Shown: positions 32,826 through 43,544, counted from the first letter of the stretch. The stretch is 64,000 bases of DNA from an uncultured Alphaproteobacteria bacterium (GCA_902618015.1 CACMYX010000002.1:1-64000); one strand, 5' to 3'. The notes: a model not told the origin generated them from the letters alone. Program-made: numbers and translations.

Positions 32826-34199
32826 ATGTTTTTTTGGTCTTTAGTTTTAATTGCAGTCGGAATTTTTTCATCCTTTATATACGGTAGATCAAGAATTAAA
32901 TTAAACTCTAAAAAACAAGGTACGAAAAGCAAATCTCTTCCCACTTATTACGCACAATACGTTTTAATGTGGTGTTTGTTTCCTGCACTAATTGTTTATT
33001 TTTCATGGGCTATTTTTCAAGAGCAGATTATTCAAAACATAGTTATTAGTAACTTTGAATTTATTGAGGGTGCGGTCTACAACGAAGGATTATTGTTAGC
33101 AGAGATTAGAAATGTTGCTAATAACCCTTCTTTTGCTGATGGTAAATCTATAGAAATAATTAATGCTGCATCTCATTATTCTTCCTTAAGACAAATAAGT
33201 CAAATATCTTTTTATACCTCAATAATCATTATAATGTTACTTGGAGCCTTATACGCTTCACGAAAATTAAAACCTGAATTTCATGCTCAACATAAAATTG
33301 AAAGATATATACAATATATACTTATATTTTGTTCATCTGTTGCTATTTTTACTACAATAGGAATAGTTTTTTCACTAATATTTGAAAGCCTTCGCTTTTT
33401 TGCAGAAGTATCAATATTTGAATTTTTATTCAGTACCGAGTGGTACCCTTTTATTCCAATTAGAGAAGGTCAAACAGCTGCAGAGGGATCCTTTGGTGCA
33501 GTACCAATATTTGCTGGAACATTTTTAGTTATGGTAGTAGCTATGTGTGTTGCAGCACCTCTTGGATTATTAACTGCAATTTATTTAGCAGAATACGCAA
33601 GTCAAAGAGTTAGAAAAACTGTTAAACCTCTTCTTGAAATTTTAGCAGGGATACCAACAATAGTTTATGGGTTCTTTGCTTTTGTTAGTGTTGCTCCTTT
33701 CGTTAAAGCATTTGGACAATCAATTGGAATTGATGCTTCACCAACAAGCGCCCTTGCAGCTGGTATGGTAATGGGAGTTATGATTATTCCTTTTATTTCT
33801 TCCCTATCTGATGATGTAATAAACTCTGTCCCGCAAAGTCTAAGGGAAGCATCGCTTGGTATTGGCGCTAATAAAGCAGAAACAATTAAAAAAGTAATTT
33901 TACCAGCAGCTTTACCTGGAATTGTAGGAGCATTTTTATTAGCAATATCCAGAGCGATAGGGGAGACCATGATTGTTGTAGTTGCAGCAGGTACGGCTCC
34001 CAATCTTACGGGCAATCCTTTTGAAAATGTAACAACAGTTACAGTGCAAATTGTTGTGGCCTTAATAGGTGATCAAGAATTTGATAACCCAAGAACATTA
34101 TCAGCATTTGCTTTAGGATTAGTTTTATTTGTTATTACATTATTTCTTAACATTATAGCTCTACAAATAGTAAAGAGATACAGGGAGCGTTATGAATAA
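32826..34199 (+). CDS. pstC: Phosphate ABC transporter permease PstC
   Basis: 457-residue permease of PstSCAB. It has the extended N-terminal region typical of alphaproteobacterial PstC (two extra hydrophobic stretches and a loop of about 100 residues) before the core with LREASLGIGANKAETIKKVILPAA as EAA docking loop and SRAIGETMIVVVAAG. It overlaps pstA by 8 bases. Confidence 0.94.
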   Translation: MFFWSLVLIAVGIFSSFIYGRSRIKLNSKKQGTKSKSLPTYYAQYVLMWCLFPALIVYFSWAIFQEQIIQNIVISNFEFIEGAVYNEGLLLAEIRNVANNPSFADGKSIEIINAASHYSSLRQISQISFYTSIIIIMLLGALYASRKLKPEFHAQHKIERYIQYILIFCSSVAIFTTIGIVFSLIFESLRFFAEVSIFEFLFSTEWYPFIPIREGQTAAEGSFGAVPIFAGTFLVMVVAMCVAAPLGLLTAIYLAEYASQRVRKTVKPLLEILAGIPTIVYGFFAFVSVAPFVKAFGQSIGIDASPTSALAAGMVMGVMIIPFISSLSDDVINSVPQSLREASLGIGANKAETIKKVILPAALPGIVGAFLLAISRAIGETMIVVVAAGTAPNLTGNPFENVTTVTVQIVVALIGDQEFDNPRTLSAFALGLVLFVITLFLNIIALQIVKRYRERYE

Positions 34200-35472
34200 T
34201 TCTGTTGCTAAAGAAAAAATTGTTTCTTTGAGAAAAAAGAGAAGTTTAGAAGATATGCGATTTAAGTATTATGGCTTTACAGCTATGTGTTTATCTTTAG
34301 CAGTTTTAGTTTTTCTTTTGTATACAATATTTTCTAAAGGATACACTGCTTTCCAAAAAACAATTGTTCTCCTAGAAGTTGATTATAATCAAGAGGTTTT
34401 AAAACTAACTCCTGACTCCTCAGATGAAGAAATGGAAAAAGGAAAATTTTTTAGAGTTAAAAAACAGGCAATTGAAAATTTTTTCCCCGATCTCTCAAAA
34501 TCAGATATTAAATTAGTAAAAAAATTATTTTCTATAAATGTAGATAACGAAATTAAAGACTACTTCTTAGATAATCCTGAAGTTATTAATACAAAGCAAC
34601 AAATTTGGGTAACTGCCCACAGTGATGTGGATCAACTATTAAAAGGTAATTCAAGAAGGGATGTGCCAGAAGATAGAAGAAAATTAAATGATATTCAATT
34701 AAGTTATGTTGATCAATTAGTTGAAGAAAATAGAGTTAAACAAGTTTTTAATAATTTCTTTTTTACAAAAGCAGATTCAAGGCATCCTGAAATTGCTGGT
34801 GTAGCTGGTTCATTTATGGGATCATTATTTACTCTTTTTACTGTTTTTATTTTATCTTTTCCAATTGCTATAGGAGCGTCTGTTTATCTTGAGGAATTTG
34901 CTCCAAAAAATAGAATAACTGAATTAATAGAAGTAAATATTTCAAATCTTGCAGCAGTCCCATCAATAGTTTTTGGATTACTTGGGTTAGGTGTATTGCT
35001 TAATGTTTTTGGTCTTCCAAGGAGCACACCGTTAGTTGGAGGTTCCGTGTTAGCATTAATGACGTTACCAACTATTATTATTGCCTGCCGAGCTTCATTG
35101 AAAGCTGTTCCTCCTTCAATTAAAGAAGGAGCACTTGCAGTTGGAGCAACAAAAACACAAGCGGTATTTCATCATGTCGTACCCCTTGCACTACCTGGTA
35201 CTTTAACAGGGACTATTATTGGATTAGCACAAGCATTAGGTGAAACAGCACCACTTATAATGATTGGTATGATTGCATTTATTCCCAATATTCCAACTGG
35301 TTTAACAGAGCCTTCAGCAGCACTTCCTGTTCAAATATATCTATGGGTGGAAAGTGCAGAAAGAGGTTTTCAGGAAAAATCAGCTGCAGCCATAATGGTA
35401 ATTTTAATATTTTTGTTTATGATGAATGCCATTGCAGTGTTCTTAAGAAATAGATTTGAAAGGAAGTGGTAA
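34192..35472 (+). CDS. pstA: Phosphate ABC transporter permease PstA
   Basis: 426-residue second permease. A long soluble insert (about residues 60-190) separates the first membrane segment from the core, as in other alphaproteobacterial PstA. The core holds SVYLEEFAPKNR, IKEGALAVGATKTQAVFHHV (EAA loop) and GLAQALGETAPLIMIGM. Followed by pstB after 3 bases. Confidence 0.94.
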   Translation: MNNSVAKEKIVSLRKKRSLEDMRFKYYGFTAMCLSLAVLVFLLYTIFSKGYTAFQKTIVLLEVDYNQEVLKLTPDSSDEEMEKGKFFRVKKQAIENFFPDLSKSDIKLVKKLFSINVDNEIKDYFLDNPEVINTKQQIWVTAHSDVDQLLKGNSRRDVPEDRRKLNDIQLSYVDQLVEENRVKQVFNNFFFTKADSRHPEIAGVAGSFMGSLFTLFTVFILSFPIAIGASVYLEEFAPKNRITELIEVNISNLAAVPSIVFGLLGLGVLLNVFGLPRSTPLVGGSVLALMTLPTIIIACRASLKAVPPSIKEGALAVGATKTQAVFHHVVPLALPGTLTGTIIGLAQALGETAPLIMIGMIAFIPNIPTGLTEPSAALPVQIYLWVESAERGFQEKSAAAIMVILIFLFMMNAIAVFLRNRFERKW

Positions 35473-35475
35473 AAC

Positions 35476-36237
35476 ATGAGTAACTCTAAAATATTGGCAA
35501 ATAGTGTAGATGTATATTATGGATCCAAACAAGCTCTTTTTGGAATCTCAATGGATATCAAGGAGAAAGAAGTTACGGCATTAATCGGTCCTTCAGGATG
35601 TGGTAAATCAACTTTCTTAAGATGTATAAACAGAATGAATGATTTAATTGAAATATGTAAAGTATCAGGATCAATAAAAGTTGATAACGAAGAAATTATT
35701 AGTGATAAAACCGATGTTGTAAGTCTAAGATCTAAAATTGGAATGGTATTTCAAAAACCAAATCCTTTTCCTAAATCTATTTTTGATAATGTTGCTTATG
35801 GCCCAACTATACATGGTTTAGTTGACTCAAAAAATGACTTAGAAGAAATTGTACATTCATCGTTAAAAAAGGCAGGTCTATTTGATGAAGTAAAAGATCG
35901 ATTAAATGAACCTGGAACAAGTTTATCAGGGGGTCAACAACAACGATTATGTATTGCAAGAGCAATTGCTGTTAATCCTGAAATAATCCTAATGGATGAA
36001 CCTTGCTCTGCTTTAGATCCAATAGCAACTGCTATTATAGAAGAATTAATTGATGAGTTAAGATTAAACTATACAATTATTATAGTAACTCATTCTATGC
36101 AACAGGCAGCAAGAGTTTCGCAGAAAACATGTTTCTTCCATTTAGGAGAATTAATAGAAACGGGCGAGACAAACAAAATTTTTACAAATCCTGATAATAC
36201 AAAAACACAGGATTACATTACAGGGAGATTTGGATAA
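35476..36237 (+). CDS. pstB: Phosphate ABC transporter ATPase PstB
   Basis: 253 residues. Walker [10 protein letters not shown] near residue 37, the PstB-specific [11 protein letters not shown]-loop [11 protein letters not shown], signature LSGGQQQR, Walker [13 protein letters not shown] and H-loop VTHSMQQA. Its stop shares a base with the phoU start. Confidence 0.96.
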   Translation: MSNSKILANSVDVYYGSKQALFGISMDIKEKEVTALIGPSGCGKSTFLRCINRMNDLIEICKVSGSIKVDNEEIISDKTDVVSLRSKIGMVFQKPNPFPKSIFDNVAYGPTIHGLVDSKNDLEEIVHSSLKKAGLFDEVKDRLNEPGTSLSGGQQQRLCIARAIAVNPEIILMDEPCSALDPIATAIIEELIDELRLNYTIIIVTHSMQQAARVSQKTCFFHLGELIETGETNKIFTNPDNTKTQDYITGRFG

Positions 36238-36947
36238 TGAAACAAGAAGGACATATTGTAAAATCATACGGTGAAGAAATTAGAGAAATTAAAAATAATA
36301 TTGTTGATATGGGCAGTTTAGTTGAAAATCAACTAAAAGACTCACTTCTATGTTTAAAGGATAAAGATACAGAATTTGCCGAAAAAATTATAGAAAACGA
36401 TAATGTAATTGATAAAGCATATAATGCTCTTGATCAAAACTTAGTTGAAATACTTGGCAAAAGACAACCGATGGCTGCAGACTTACGAACAATTTTTTCA
36501 GCAATTAAAATCAATAAAGATCTAGAAAGAATAGGAGATCATGCAACAAATATTGCCAAAAGAGTAGCAGTAGCAGAAATAGTTTTGCCAGAAAAACCTT
36601 CGAGAGATATTATTAATATGGGTGCACAAGTTAATATTATGATCAGTGAAGTAATAAAAGCTTTTTTAGAATTTTCAGATCAAGCCGCAAAAAAAGTTTG
36701 GTTAATGGATAGACAAATTGATGAAGAATATCTTGGAATATTAAGACAATTATTAACCTACATGATGGAAGAACCAAAAAGAATCACAGCATGTACAAGT
36801 CTTTTATATATGGTTAAAGACCTAGAGCGAATAGGTGACTATGTTCAAAATATTGCAGAAGATATTTATTACGCAGTTTCTGGTGAGCCCCTATTTGATG
36901 GTAATCCAGACCCAACCTGGGAAGCAATTCTTCCAAAGAAGAAATAA
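36237..36947 (+). CDS. phoU: Phosphate signalling protein PhoU
   Basis: 236-residue, all-helical protein with two PhoU repeats; metal-binding motifs KDLERIGDHATNIAKR in the first and VKDLERIGDYVQNIAED in the second. PhoU links PstSCAB activity to PhoR and limits phosphate uptake. Since PhoR here is soluble, PhoU would be the physical link to the transporter; this is inference. Confidence 0.95.
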   Translation: MKQEGHIVKSYGEEIREIKNNIVDMGSLVENQLKDSLLCLKDKDTEFAEKIIENDNVIDKAYNALDQNLVEILGKRQPMAADLRTIFSAIKINKDLERIGDHATNIAKRVAVAEIVLPEKPSRDIINMGAQVNIMISEVIKAFLEFSDQAAKKVWLMDRQIDEEYLGILRQLLTYMMEEPKRITACTSLLYMVKDLERIGDYVQNIAEDIYYAVSGEPLFDGNPDPTWEAILPKKK

Positions 36948-36949
36948 AT

Positions 36950-36982
36950 TGTAATATTATTGTAACAAAATTTTAATAGTAA
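36950..36982 (+). promoter_or_regulatory. Candidate Pho box between phoU and phoB
   Basis: Three 11-base units TGTAATATTAT, TGTAACAAAAT and TTTAATAGTAA, starting 3 bases after the phoU stop and ending 7 bases before the phoB start. That proximity leaves little room for a downstream -10, so it may either drive a very short leader or act as a roadblock/repressor site on the pst transcript (autoregulation). Confidence 0.62.
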
Positions 36983-36988
36983 AGATTC

Positions 36989-37672
36989 ATGAAACTAAAA
37001 ATGCTTATCGTTGAAGATGAAGAAGCATTATTAGATCTTTTAAAATTTAATTTTAATAAAGAAGGATATAAAATAGATACTGCAACGGATGGTGAAACTG
37101 CTTTAGAAAAAATATTATATAAACCACCTGACATAATTATTCTTGATTGGATGTTACCTAAACTATCAGGAATTGAACTTTGTAGAAGAATTAGAAAAAA
37201 TAAAGAACATAAGAATATTCCTATCATAATGTTAACAGCAAAAGGTGAAGAAGAAGATAAACTTCGCGGCTTAGAAACTGGAGCAGATGATTACATAACA
37301 AAACCCTTTTCGGTTAACGAATTAGTGGCAAGAGTAAAAGCTGTTCTTCGACGAATAAGACCAATGTTTGTAGATGAAGTTTTAACTTATAAAGGAATAG
37401 TAATTGATCTTGTATCTCACTCGGCATCACGAGATGGCGAAACTCTTCATCTTGGTCCAACAGAATTTAATTTATTAGCTTTCTTCATGGAAAATATTGG
37501 TCGTGTCTTTAGCCGCGAACAATTACTTAATCATGTTTGGAAAAATGAGGCCCATGTAGAACCTCGAACAGTTGATGTTCATATAAGAAGACTACGAAAG
37601 GCCATTAATAATGACGTAAAAGAAGATTTTATAAGAACCGTGAGATCAGCAGGATATTGTTTTGGCTCGTAA
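36989..37672 (+). CDS. phoB: Phosphate regulon response regulator PhoB
   Basis: 227-residue OmpR-class regulator. Receiver domain with phospho-acceptor Asp53 in IILDWMLPK, threonine in MLTAKGE and lysine in YITKPF; C-terminal winged helix with LGPTEFNLLAFF and RTVDVHIRRLRKAI as recognition helix. Activated by PhoR, it should bind the 11-base tandem sites noted across the island. An unusual arrangement is phoR first and phoB last around pst-phoU. Confidence 0.95.
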   Translation: MKLKMLIVEDEEALLDLLKFNFNKEGYKIDTATDGETALEKILYKPPDIIILDWMLPKLSGIELCRRIRKNKEHKNIPIIMLTAKGEEEDKLRGLETGADDYITKPFSVNELVARVKAVLRRIRPMFVDEVLTYKGIVIDLVSHSASRDGETLHLGPTEFNLLAFFMENIGRVFSREQLLNHVWKNEAHVEPRTVDVHIRRLRKAINNDVKEDFIRTVRSAGYCFGS

Positions 37673-37726
37673 TTAAGCCATAAATTTCACTTATACAAAT
37701 CACTTACCAAACTATAAAACCACTAT

Positions 37727-39274
37727 ATGAAGAGTCTTTTTAGATCATTCTTTACTGTCAGCTTTTATACATTTTTAAGTCGAGTATTAGGTTTTATTCG
37801 AGACATATTAATAGCAAGATATCTTGGATCGACAGTAATTGCTGACGCATTCTTCGTAGCATTTCGTATTCCTAATTTTTTTCGCCGTGTCCTAGCAGAA
37901 GGAGCATATAGCGCTGCATTAATCCCTGTTTTCTCTGGTGTTGTTCTCAATCCAAAAGATGAACGCGAGGCTTCTGATTTTGTTGAAAACACGACCTCAA
38001 TGTTACTTTTTGCTACGCTAGTTTTAACGATCCTTTTTTTCTTTGGAATGCCTTATATCATCCAAGTTTTAGCACCAGGTTTTACTGATAATAAAGAAGC
38101 CTACGAACTTGCTGTGCATTTTGGAAAAATAATTTTCCCCTATATTATTTTTATTTCCTTAGCTGCTCACTTTGCCTCAATTAATAATGTTCATGAACAT
38201 TTTGCGGCTGGTGCATTTGCTCCTGCGATTTTGAATATAAGTTTTATTCTGTCATTATTCTTTTTAACACCTTTTGTGACAACTGCAGGTCACGCATTAT
38301 CGTACGGTGTATTAATAGGAGGAGTTTTACAATTTTTATATTTATACAGAGCGGTTTTAAATTTTTACCGACCACGTATTCGCATTCCCATTTTAAATGA
38401 AAAACTCAAAAAGTTTTTCAAATTATTTTTACCAGGTGTTGTTGGTTCAGGAGTAATTCAGTTAAACATTGTTATTGGAACTATTATTGCTTCTTTTTTA
38501 CCCGTTGGTGCAATCAGTCATATTTATTATGCAGATCGTCTTAACCAATTACCACTTGCCATCTTTGGAATAGCACTTGGTATTGTTCTTTTACCAAGTT
38601 TATCAAAAGCCATTAAACAATCAGATCAAGAAACAACAAATAATATTCAAAATAGATCTATTGAATTTTCGTTATTAATTTCTTTACCATCAGCCATAGG
38701 ATTATTTATTTTAGCTGAACCCATTATACAAATTTTATTTGAACGAGGTGCATTTGTAGCAGAAGATACTTTTTATACTGCTAAAGTATTAAGTTACTTT
38801 GCCTTAGGTTTACCTGCTTACATTATAATTAAAGTTTTAGTTTCTTGTTTCTTTGCAAGAGAAGATACTAAAACACCTCTCTATGTATCTATTGTCAGTG
38901 TGATTAGTAATGTTGTGTTATCGCTACTCTTAATTGGATCAATGAGAGAAATGGGCATTGCTGTTGCAACAGCAATTAGTGCATGGGTAAATGCATTATT
39001 ACTCTATTTCTTTTTAGCTATTAGGAATCATATGAAATTTGATGATCTATTAGTAACGAATTCTATTAAAATTTTATTAAGTTCATTTCTATTATTTGTA
39101 GGAATCTATGTATTAAATGGACTATTCTTTACAAATATTAGTGGTAATTCAGTGTTATTAAACTCGGCACTTTTACTTCTGATGATCTTTTTAGCTATAA
39201 TTATTTATTTTGGATTAGTAATTGTGTTAAAAGTCCTATCGGTAAATCAGTTAAGAGAATATTTAAAAAAATAA
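37727..39274 (+). CDS. murJ: Lipid II flippase MurJ
   Basis: 515 residues, about 14 membrane segments of the MOP/MVF superfamily. [17 protein letters not shown] at the N-terminus and [21 protein letters not shown] are hallmark sequences, including the arginines of the central cavity. MurJ flips the peptidoglycan precursor lipid II to the periplasm. Followed directly by trpS, as in many alphaproteobacteria. Confidence 0.94.
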   Translation: MKSLFRSFFTVSFYTFLSRVLGFIRDILIARYLGSTVIADAFFVAFRIPNFFRRVLAEGAYSAALIPVFSGVVLNPKDEREASDFVENTTSMLLFATLVLTILFFFGMPYIIQVLAPGFTDNKEAYELAVHFGKIIFPYIIFISLAAHFASINNVHEHFAAGAFAPAILNISFILSLFFLTPFVTTAGHALSYGVLIGGVLQFLYLYRAVLNFYRPRIRIPILNEKLKKFFKLFLPGVVGSGVIQLNIVIGTIIASFLPVGAISHIYYADRLNQLPLAIFGIALGIVLLPSLSKAIKQSDQETTNNIQNRSIEFSLLISLPSAIGLFILAEPIIQILFERGAFVAEDTFYTAKVLSYFALGLPAYIIIKVLVSCFFAREDTKTPLYVSIVSVISNVVLSLLLIGSMREMGIAVATAISAWVNALLLYFFLAIRNHMKFDDLLVTNSIKILLSSFLLFVGIYVLNGLFFTNISGNSVLLNSALLLLMIFLAIIIYFGLVIVLKVLSVNQLREYLKK

Positions 39275-39275
39275 T

Positions 39276-40283
39276 ATGGAAAAACCAACAAAAAGAATAC
39301 TGTCCGGTGTCCAACCATCTGGTGATTTGCATTTAGGAAATTATCTTGGCGCCATAAAAAATTTTGTTACTCTTCAAAAAGAATATGAATGTTTTTTTTG
39401 TGTTGTTGATTTACATGCTATTACAGTTTGGCAAGATCCAAAAGTGTTAGCAAATAAAACAAGAGAAGTAACAGCTGCCTTTATTGCTTCTGGTATTGAC
39501 CCAAAGAAAAATAATATTTTTGTTCAATCACAAGTTCCTCAACATGCACAGCTAGGATGGTTGTTCAATTGTGTTGCCCGAATGGGATGGTTAAACCGGA
39601 TGACACAATTTAAAGACAAAGCTGGAAAGAATAGTGAAAATGTTTCTGTTGGGTTGTTTTCTTATCCAACATTAATGGCTGCAGATATATTAATTTACTT
39701 AGCAACACATGTTCCTGTAGGTGATGATCAAAAACAACATTTAGAATTAACAAGAGATATTGCACAAAAGTTTAATAATGATTTTAAGACAGATTTTTTT
39801 CCTATTCCTGAACCATTAATTTTAGGAGAGGCTACAAGAGTGATGAGTCTTCGTGATGGATCAAAGAAAATGAGTAAATCAGATCCATCTGATTATTCGA
39901 GAATAATGTTAACTGATACTGCAGAAAATATTACACAAAAGATTAAAAAAGCAAAAACAGATCCTGAACCATTACCAAAAGATAAAACTGGTTTAGAAAA
40001 AAGACCAGAAGCAGAAAATCTAATATCTATTTTTGCTTCTTTGCAAGATACATCTATTGAAAGTGTTATTAAAGATTACGCGGGCAAAGAATTTTCCTCC
40101 TTTAAAAAAGATTTAGCAGATTTATCCGTATCTAAATTAGAGCCTATTACGAGTGAAATGAATAAACTTATGAGTGATGTTTCATACATCGATTCTATTT
40201 TAAAACAGGGTCAAGATAATGCTATTGAAGTAGCAGAACCAGTTTTACAGAAAACAAAAGAAATTATTGGCTTTTTAACATAA
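39276..40283 (+). CDS. trpS: Tryptophanyl-tRNA synthetase
   Basis: 335-residue class Ic synthetase. [17 protein letters not shown] holds the HIGH-type signature (HLGN), KKMSKSDPS is the KMSKS loop, and [16 protein letters not shown] is the TrpRS-specific block. Starts one base after the murJ stop. Confidence 0.96.
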   Translation: MEKPTKRILSGVQPSGDLHLGNYLGAIKNFVTLQKEYECFFCVVDLHAITVWQDPKVLANKTREVTAAFIASGIDPKKNNIFVQSQVPQHAQLGWLFNCVARMGWLNRMTQFKDKAGKNSENVSVGLFSYPTLMAADILIYLATHVPVGDDQKQHLELTRDIAQKFNNDFKTDFFPIPEPLILGEATRVMSLRDGSKKMSKSDPSDYSRIMLTDTAENITQKIKKAKTDPEPLPKDKTGLEKRPEAENLISIFASLQDTSIESVIKDYAGKEFSSFKKDLADLSVSKLEPITSEMNKLMSDVSYIDSILKQGQDNAIEVAEPVLQKTKEIIGFLT

Positions 40284-40357
40284 AAAATTCCCCAAAATTT
40301 GAATTTTTTCACAGAATATTCATACTAAAGACATATTAATAACTATATATAAGCTAT

Positions 40358-40921
40358 ATGTTTATACAAACAGAACAGACGCCTAATCCTCAAACCTTAA
40401 AGTTTTTACCGGGCAAAGTTGTTATGAATGATGGGACAGCTTTTTTTCAAAATATTGGAGAGGCAGCTAACTCACCATTTGCAAAACGATTATTTGATGT
40501 AGAAGGAGTGGAAGGAGTCTTTTTTGGTAGTGATTTTATTACTATAACCAAAGGACAATCCCTAGATTGGCAAATTATGAAGCCATTAATACTAGGTTCA
40601 ATAATGGATCATTATAATTCAGGTGAAGAAACTATCACCGCTGTAAAGAAAAGAGATGACTCTTTAAAAGTTGATGAAGAAAATGATACCGATATTGTTA
40701 AACAAATAAAAGAGCTTCTTGATACAAGAGTAAGACCTGCAGTAGCGATGGATGGTGGAGACATTATATATGATAGTTTTAAGGATGGTGTTGTCTATCT
40801 TCATATGCAAGGCGCATGTTCAGGGTGCCCTAGTTCGACAGCAACTCTTAAAATGGGAATAGAAAATATGCTTAAACATTATGTTCCTGAGGTACAAGAA
40901 GTTAGACCTATTGATGCATAA
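40358..40921 (+). CDS. NifU/Nfu-type iron-sulfur cluster scaffold
   Basis: 187 residues: N-terminal Nfu domain (QTEQTPNPQTLKFLPGK) and C-terminal NifU domain with the cluster-binding CSGCPSS. This is the NFU1-type carrier that delivers iron-sulfur clusters to late targets such as lipoyl synthase. The last codons overlap the start of the next gene (40914). Confidence 0.94.
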   Translation: MFIQTEQTPNPQTLKFLPGKVVMNDGTAFFQNIGEAANSPFAKRLFDVEGVEGVFFGSDFITITKGQSLDWQIMKPLILGSIMDHYNSGEETITAVKKRDDSLKVDEENDTDIVKQIKELLDTRVRPAVAMDGGDIIYDSFKDGVVYLHMQGACSGCPSSTATLKMGIENMLKHYVPEVQEVRPIDA

Positions 40922-41903
40922 AATCTTTTTATATCCTTTTGTGATTATTGGTTTAGCAATTACAATTCCAACTATTGCTTTTGAAGAAAAACCTTCAACA
41001 TTGGATATTAAATACAAATTAAATGCAGAATTAGATGAGCTTGTTTTAAATTATTGTAAGACTTATGACTCATATACAATTAACAAACTTTATTCAGAAA
41101 AAGATATTTTAAAAAATGATATTCTAAATAAACTAAAGAAAAAAAAATTTTTAGTTAATATTAAAACTAAACCTTTAAACCCAAAGTCATATTCTGGTAT
41201 TGAAAATAATACACGAATTAATTTAGTTACAAATTTATCTGAAACAGACTTTCTGCATTTAAATGACCAAAAACAACAATTTGTTAAAACAGTTCTACCC
41301 TTAATAATTAATGAGAATCAAAAAATCATATCAAACAGAAATGATCTAATTATTTTACGTGCTAAGCTTACGGAAAACAATTCACTAAATAATTATGAAT
41401 TAAATAAATTAAGAAAAATTTCTAAAAAATATAAAATAGAATTTGATAATGAACATAAAATGGAAATTATTGACAAACTTCTTTTAAGAGTTGAAATAAT
41501 TCCAAATTCTATTGTTTTAGCTCAAGCTGCAATTGAAAGTGGTTGGGGATCTTCTAGATTTGCGCAGGAATATAATGCATTATTTGGTGAATACACATAT
41601 GACAATTCCAAAGGAGTCGTTCCACTGAAAAGAGAAAATGGTGATACGCATCTAATCAAAGCATTTAACTCTTATAATCATAGTGTTACCTCCTACTTCA
41701 ATAATATTAATTCTCATTACGCATATGAAGATTTTCGTGAAATTCGAAATATAATGAGAGAAAGAAATAATTTCTCAGATGTAAACCTGCTTGTTGACAG
41801 ATTATCTACTTACGCAGAAGATGAAAATTATATAACAACAATTAAAAAAGTTATTAAAACTAACAATTTTAATATTTTTGATCAAAAAATTATTTCTTAT
41901 TAA
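40914..41903 (+). CDS. Bax-like glucosaminidase-domain protein
   Basis: 329 residues. A signal-like hydrophobic stretch (IFLYPFVIIGLAITIPTIAF) starts the protein when the ATG at 40914 is used; the longer in-frame start at 40881 would place charged residues before it. The C-terminal third has the glucosaminidase signature VLAQAAIESGWGSSRFA with the catalytic glutamate, then YNALFGEY and FNSYNHSVTSY, as in E. coli Bax. Probably cell-wall cleavage in the periplasm. Confidence 0.84.
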   Translation: MHKIFLYPFVIIGLAITIPTIAFEEKPSTLDIKYKLNAELDELVLNYCKTYDSYTINKLYSEKDILKNDILNKLKKKKFLVNIKTKPLNPKSYSGIENNTRINLVTNLSETDFLHLNDQKQQFVKTVLPLIINENQKIISNRNDLIILRAKLTENNSLNNYELNKLRKISKKYKIEFDNEHKMEIIDKLLLRVEIIPNSIVLAQAAIESGWGSSRFAQEYNALFGEYTYDNSKGVVPLKRENGDTHLIKAFNSYNHSVTSYFNNINSHYAYEDFREIRNIMRERNNFSDVNLLVDRLSTYAEDENYITTIKKVIKTNNFNIFDQKIISY

Positions 41904-42932
41904 TTAAAAATAGAATTGGTGCCCAAACCATCTCCAATTTCCATCACTATCTTTAACAGTACAATTCATCCTTGATCTTCCAGGAGACAATTCTCTCGCA
42001 AGTCTTATCTCAATCCTTTCATTAAATTTATATACTTCCCTATCAACTTGACCTTTACTATCAAATACAAAACAATCTAGAGATTGGGCCTTCTTATCAT
42101 CAAGAAGAGAAAAACCTATGAATGGAGGGTTTTGCTTAATTGTAGGATTTTGAGGTATAAAGTCATAAACTCCTAAACCTTTAGATGATGCAGCAAACTT
42201 AACTCTATCTATTTCACCATATCTTTCATTTAAGGAAAACCTTGGCAGGTAATACATATTTGAAGTTTCATTAATTATTCCAGAATGCTGACCAAATGCA
42301 ACTTTAAACTTATATTTTTTTACTAATTCAATAATTTCATCTGTTGTTTCTCCATAAGGAAATGCAAATAAAGTTGGTATTTCTCCAAGCTCTTTTAAAA
42401 AAATTTTATTAGATGTTTCTATTTCATTTCTTACTTCTTCAATACTAATATCTGGCATATGAGCATGTGTATGTGAATGCGCCCCAATTACCACACCTTC
42501 TTTTTTAAGTTTTCTTATTTGATCCCAGTTAATATATTTTTGATTATTTGAAATTGTTCCTGTTGTTACAAATAAGGTTACGGGAATATTATTTTTTTTA
42601 AATAAAGGCCAACCAACTTCTAGAAAAGACTTATCAGCATCATCTACACTTATACCAATAGTATTTTCTGGAAGATCCCCGTCATTAAGAATCGTATCAA
42701 TTATAAAATCTAATGATTTAATCGTATATTTTTCTTTAGTTAGTTCTTCAATATGGCTATTAAGTTGATCAATAGTAACACTAGTTGAAGGATATTTTGA
42801 AACTCCAAATTTATGATACATAAATACAGTAGCTGAATTTTTTACCTCATTTGCAAAAGTTCCACTTACTAATAAAAAAGTTAAAGAAATACTTTTTAAA
42901 AACAGCAATAAAATGTAGTTATGTAATTTCAT
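41904..42932 (-). CDS. Polysaccharide deacetylase family protein
   Basis: 342 residues with a signal peptide ending near SGTFANE. NodB-type motifs: MYHKFG, SVDDADKSF (first DD pair), GAHSHTHAHMPD (HxxxH zinc site) and FAFPYGETTDEI. Likely removes acetyl groups from an extracellular or cell-wall glycan; the C-terminal ~90 residues form a separate unknown domain. Its start codon directly abuts that of tsaB on the other strand (CATATG). Confidence 0.87.
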   Translation of the reverse strand: MKLHNYILLLFLKSISLTFLLVSGTFANEVKNSATVFMYHKFGVSKYPSTSVTIDQLNSHIEELTKEKYTIKSLDFIIDTILNDGDLPENTIGISVDDADKSFLEVGWPLFKKNNIPVTLFVTTGTISNNQKYINWDQIRKLKKEGVVIGAHSHTHAHMPDISIEEVRNEIETSNKIFLKELGEIPTLFAFPYGETTDEIIELVKKYKFKVAFGQHSGIINETSNMYYLPRFSLNERYGEIDRVKFAASSKGLGVYDFIPQNPTIKQNPPFIGFSLLDDKKAQSLDCFVFDSKGQVDREVYKFNERIEIRLARELSPGRSRMNCTVKDSDGNWRWFGHQFYF

Positions 42933-43544
42933 ATGATATTATTTCTAGATGTTATATCATCAATACCAGAGTTTTGTGTAATTGATGACAACAAAGTAAT
43001 ACTACAGGAGAAAATTATTAAAAACGAAACAGATAGGTTGAGTGATAATATAATACAATCTTATATAGCAATAGATAAACGTTTAAATTTAACACAAAAT
43101 CTTAAAAAAATTTCCACAACAATCGGCCCTGGGTCTTATACAAGTTTAAGAGTCGGTTCAGCATTTGTATCTGGCCTCATGATATCTCGTAAAATCCCTT
43201 ATTATCCATTATCTATAGATGACATTTTAAACTTTATTTCAAAAAAATATTACAAAAAAAATCTAGGAGTTTTTATAACATCATCTAATGATCAACAATT
43301 TTTATGTTATAAAAATAAAAATAATGTAATGGAATACAATAAAATTGAAAACAATAAATACTCAATTCCAAAACATATTGAGCTAATTCTTTTTAATAAG
43401 ACTGAAATTACTGAAAATAATCAATTAGAACAAATTCAGTTTTCTTTTTTTGAAGAATTTTACAAAAATTATAATAATTTAAACTTTAAAAAAAATATTA
43501 TCATTAAACCAATTTATATATCAAATAATCAATTATTAAATTGA
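42933..43544 (+). CDS. tsaB: tRNA threonylcarbamoyladenosine protein TsaB
   Basis: 203-residue, rather degenerate TsaB (partner of TsaD in t6A37 synthesis). ASKHA-like start LFLDVISSIPEFCVID and the diagnostic TTIGPGSYTSLRVGSAFVSGL are present; the second half is AT-driven and poorly conserved. It opens the tsaB-rimI-miaB-phoH-ybeY-corC-lnt-trmB series and overlaps rimI by 4 bases. Confidence 0.87.
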   Translation: MILFLDVISSIPEFCVIDDNKVILQEKIIKNETDRLSDNIIQSYIAIDKRLNLTQNLKKISTTIGPGSYTSLRVGSAFVSGLMISRKIPYYPLSIDDILNFISKKYYKKNLGVFITSSNDQQFLCYKNKNNVMEYNKIENNKYSIPKHIELILFNKTEITENNQLEQIQFSFFEEFYKNYNNLNFKKNIIIKPIYISNNQLLN

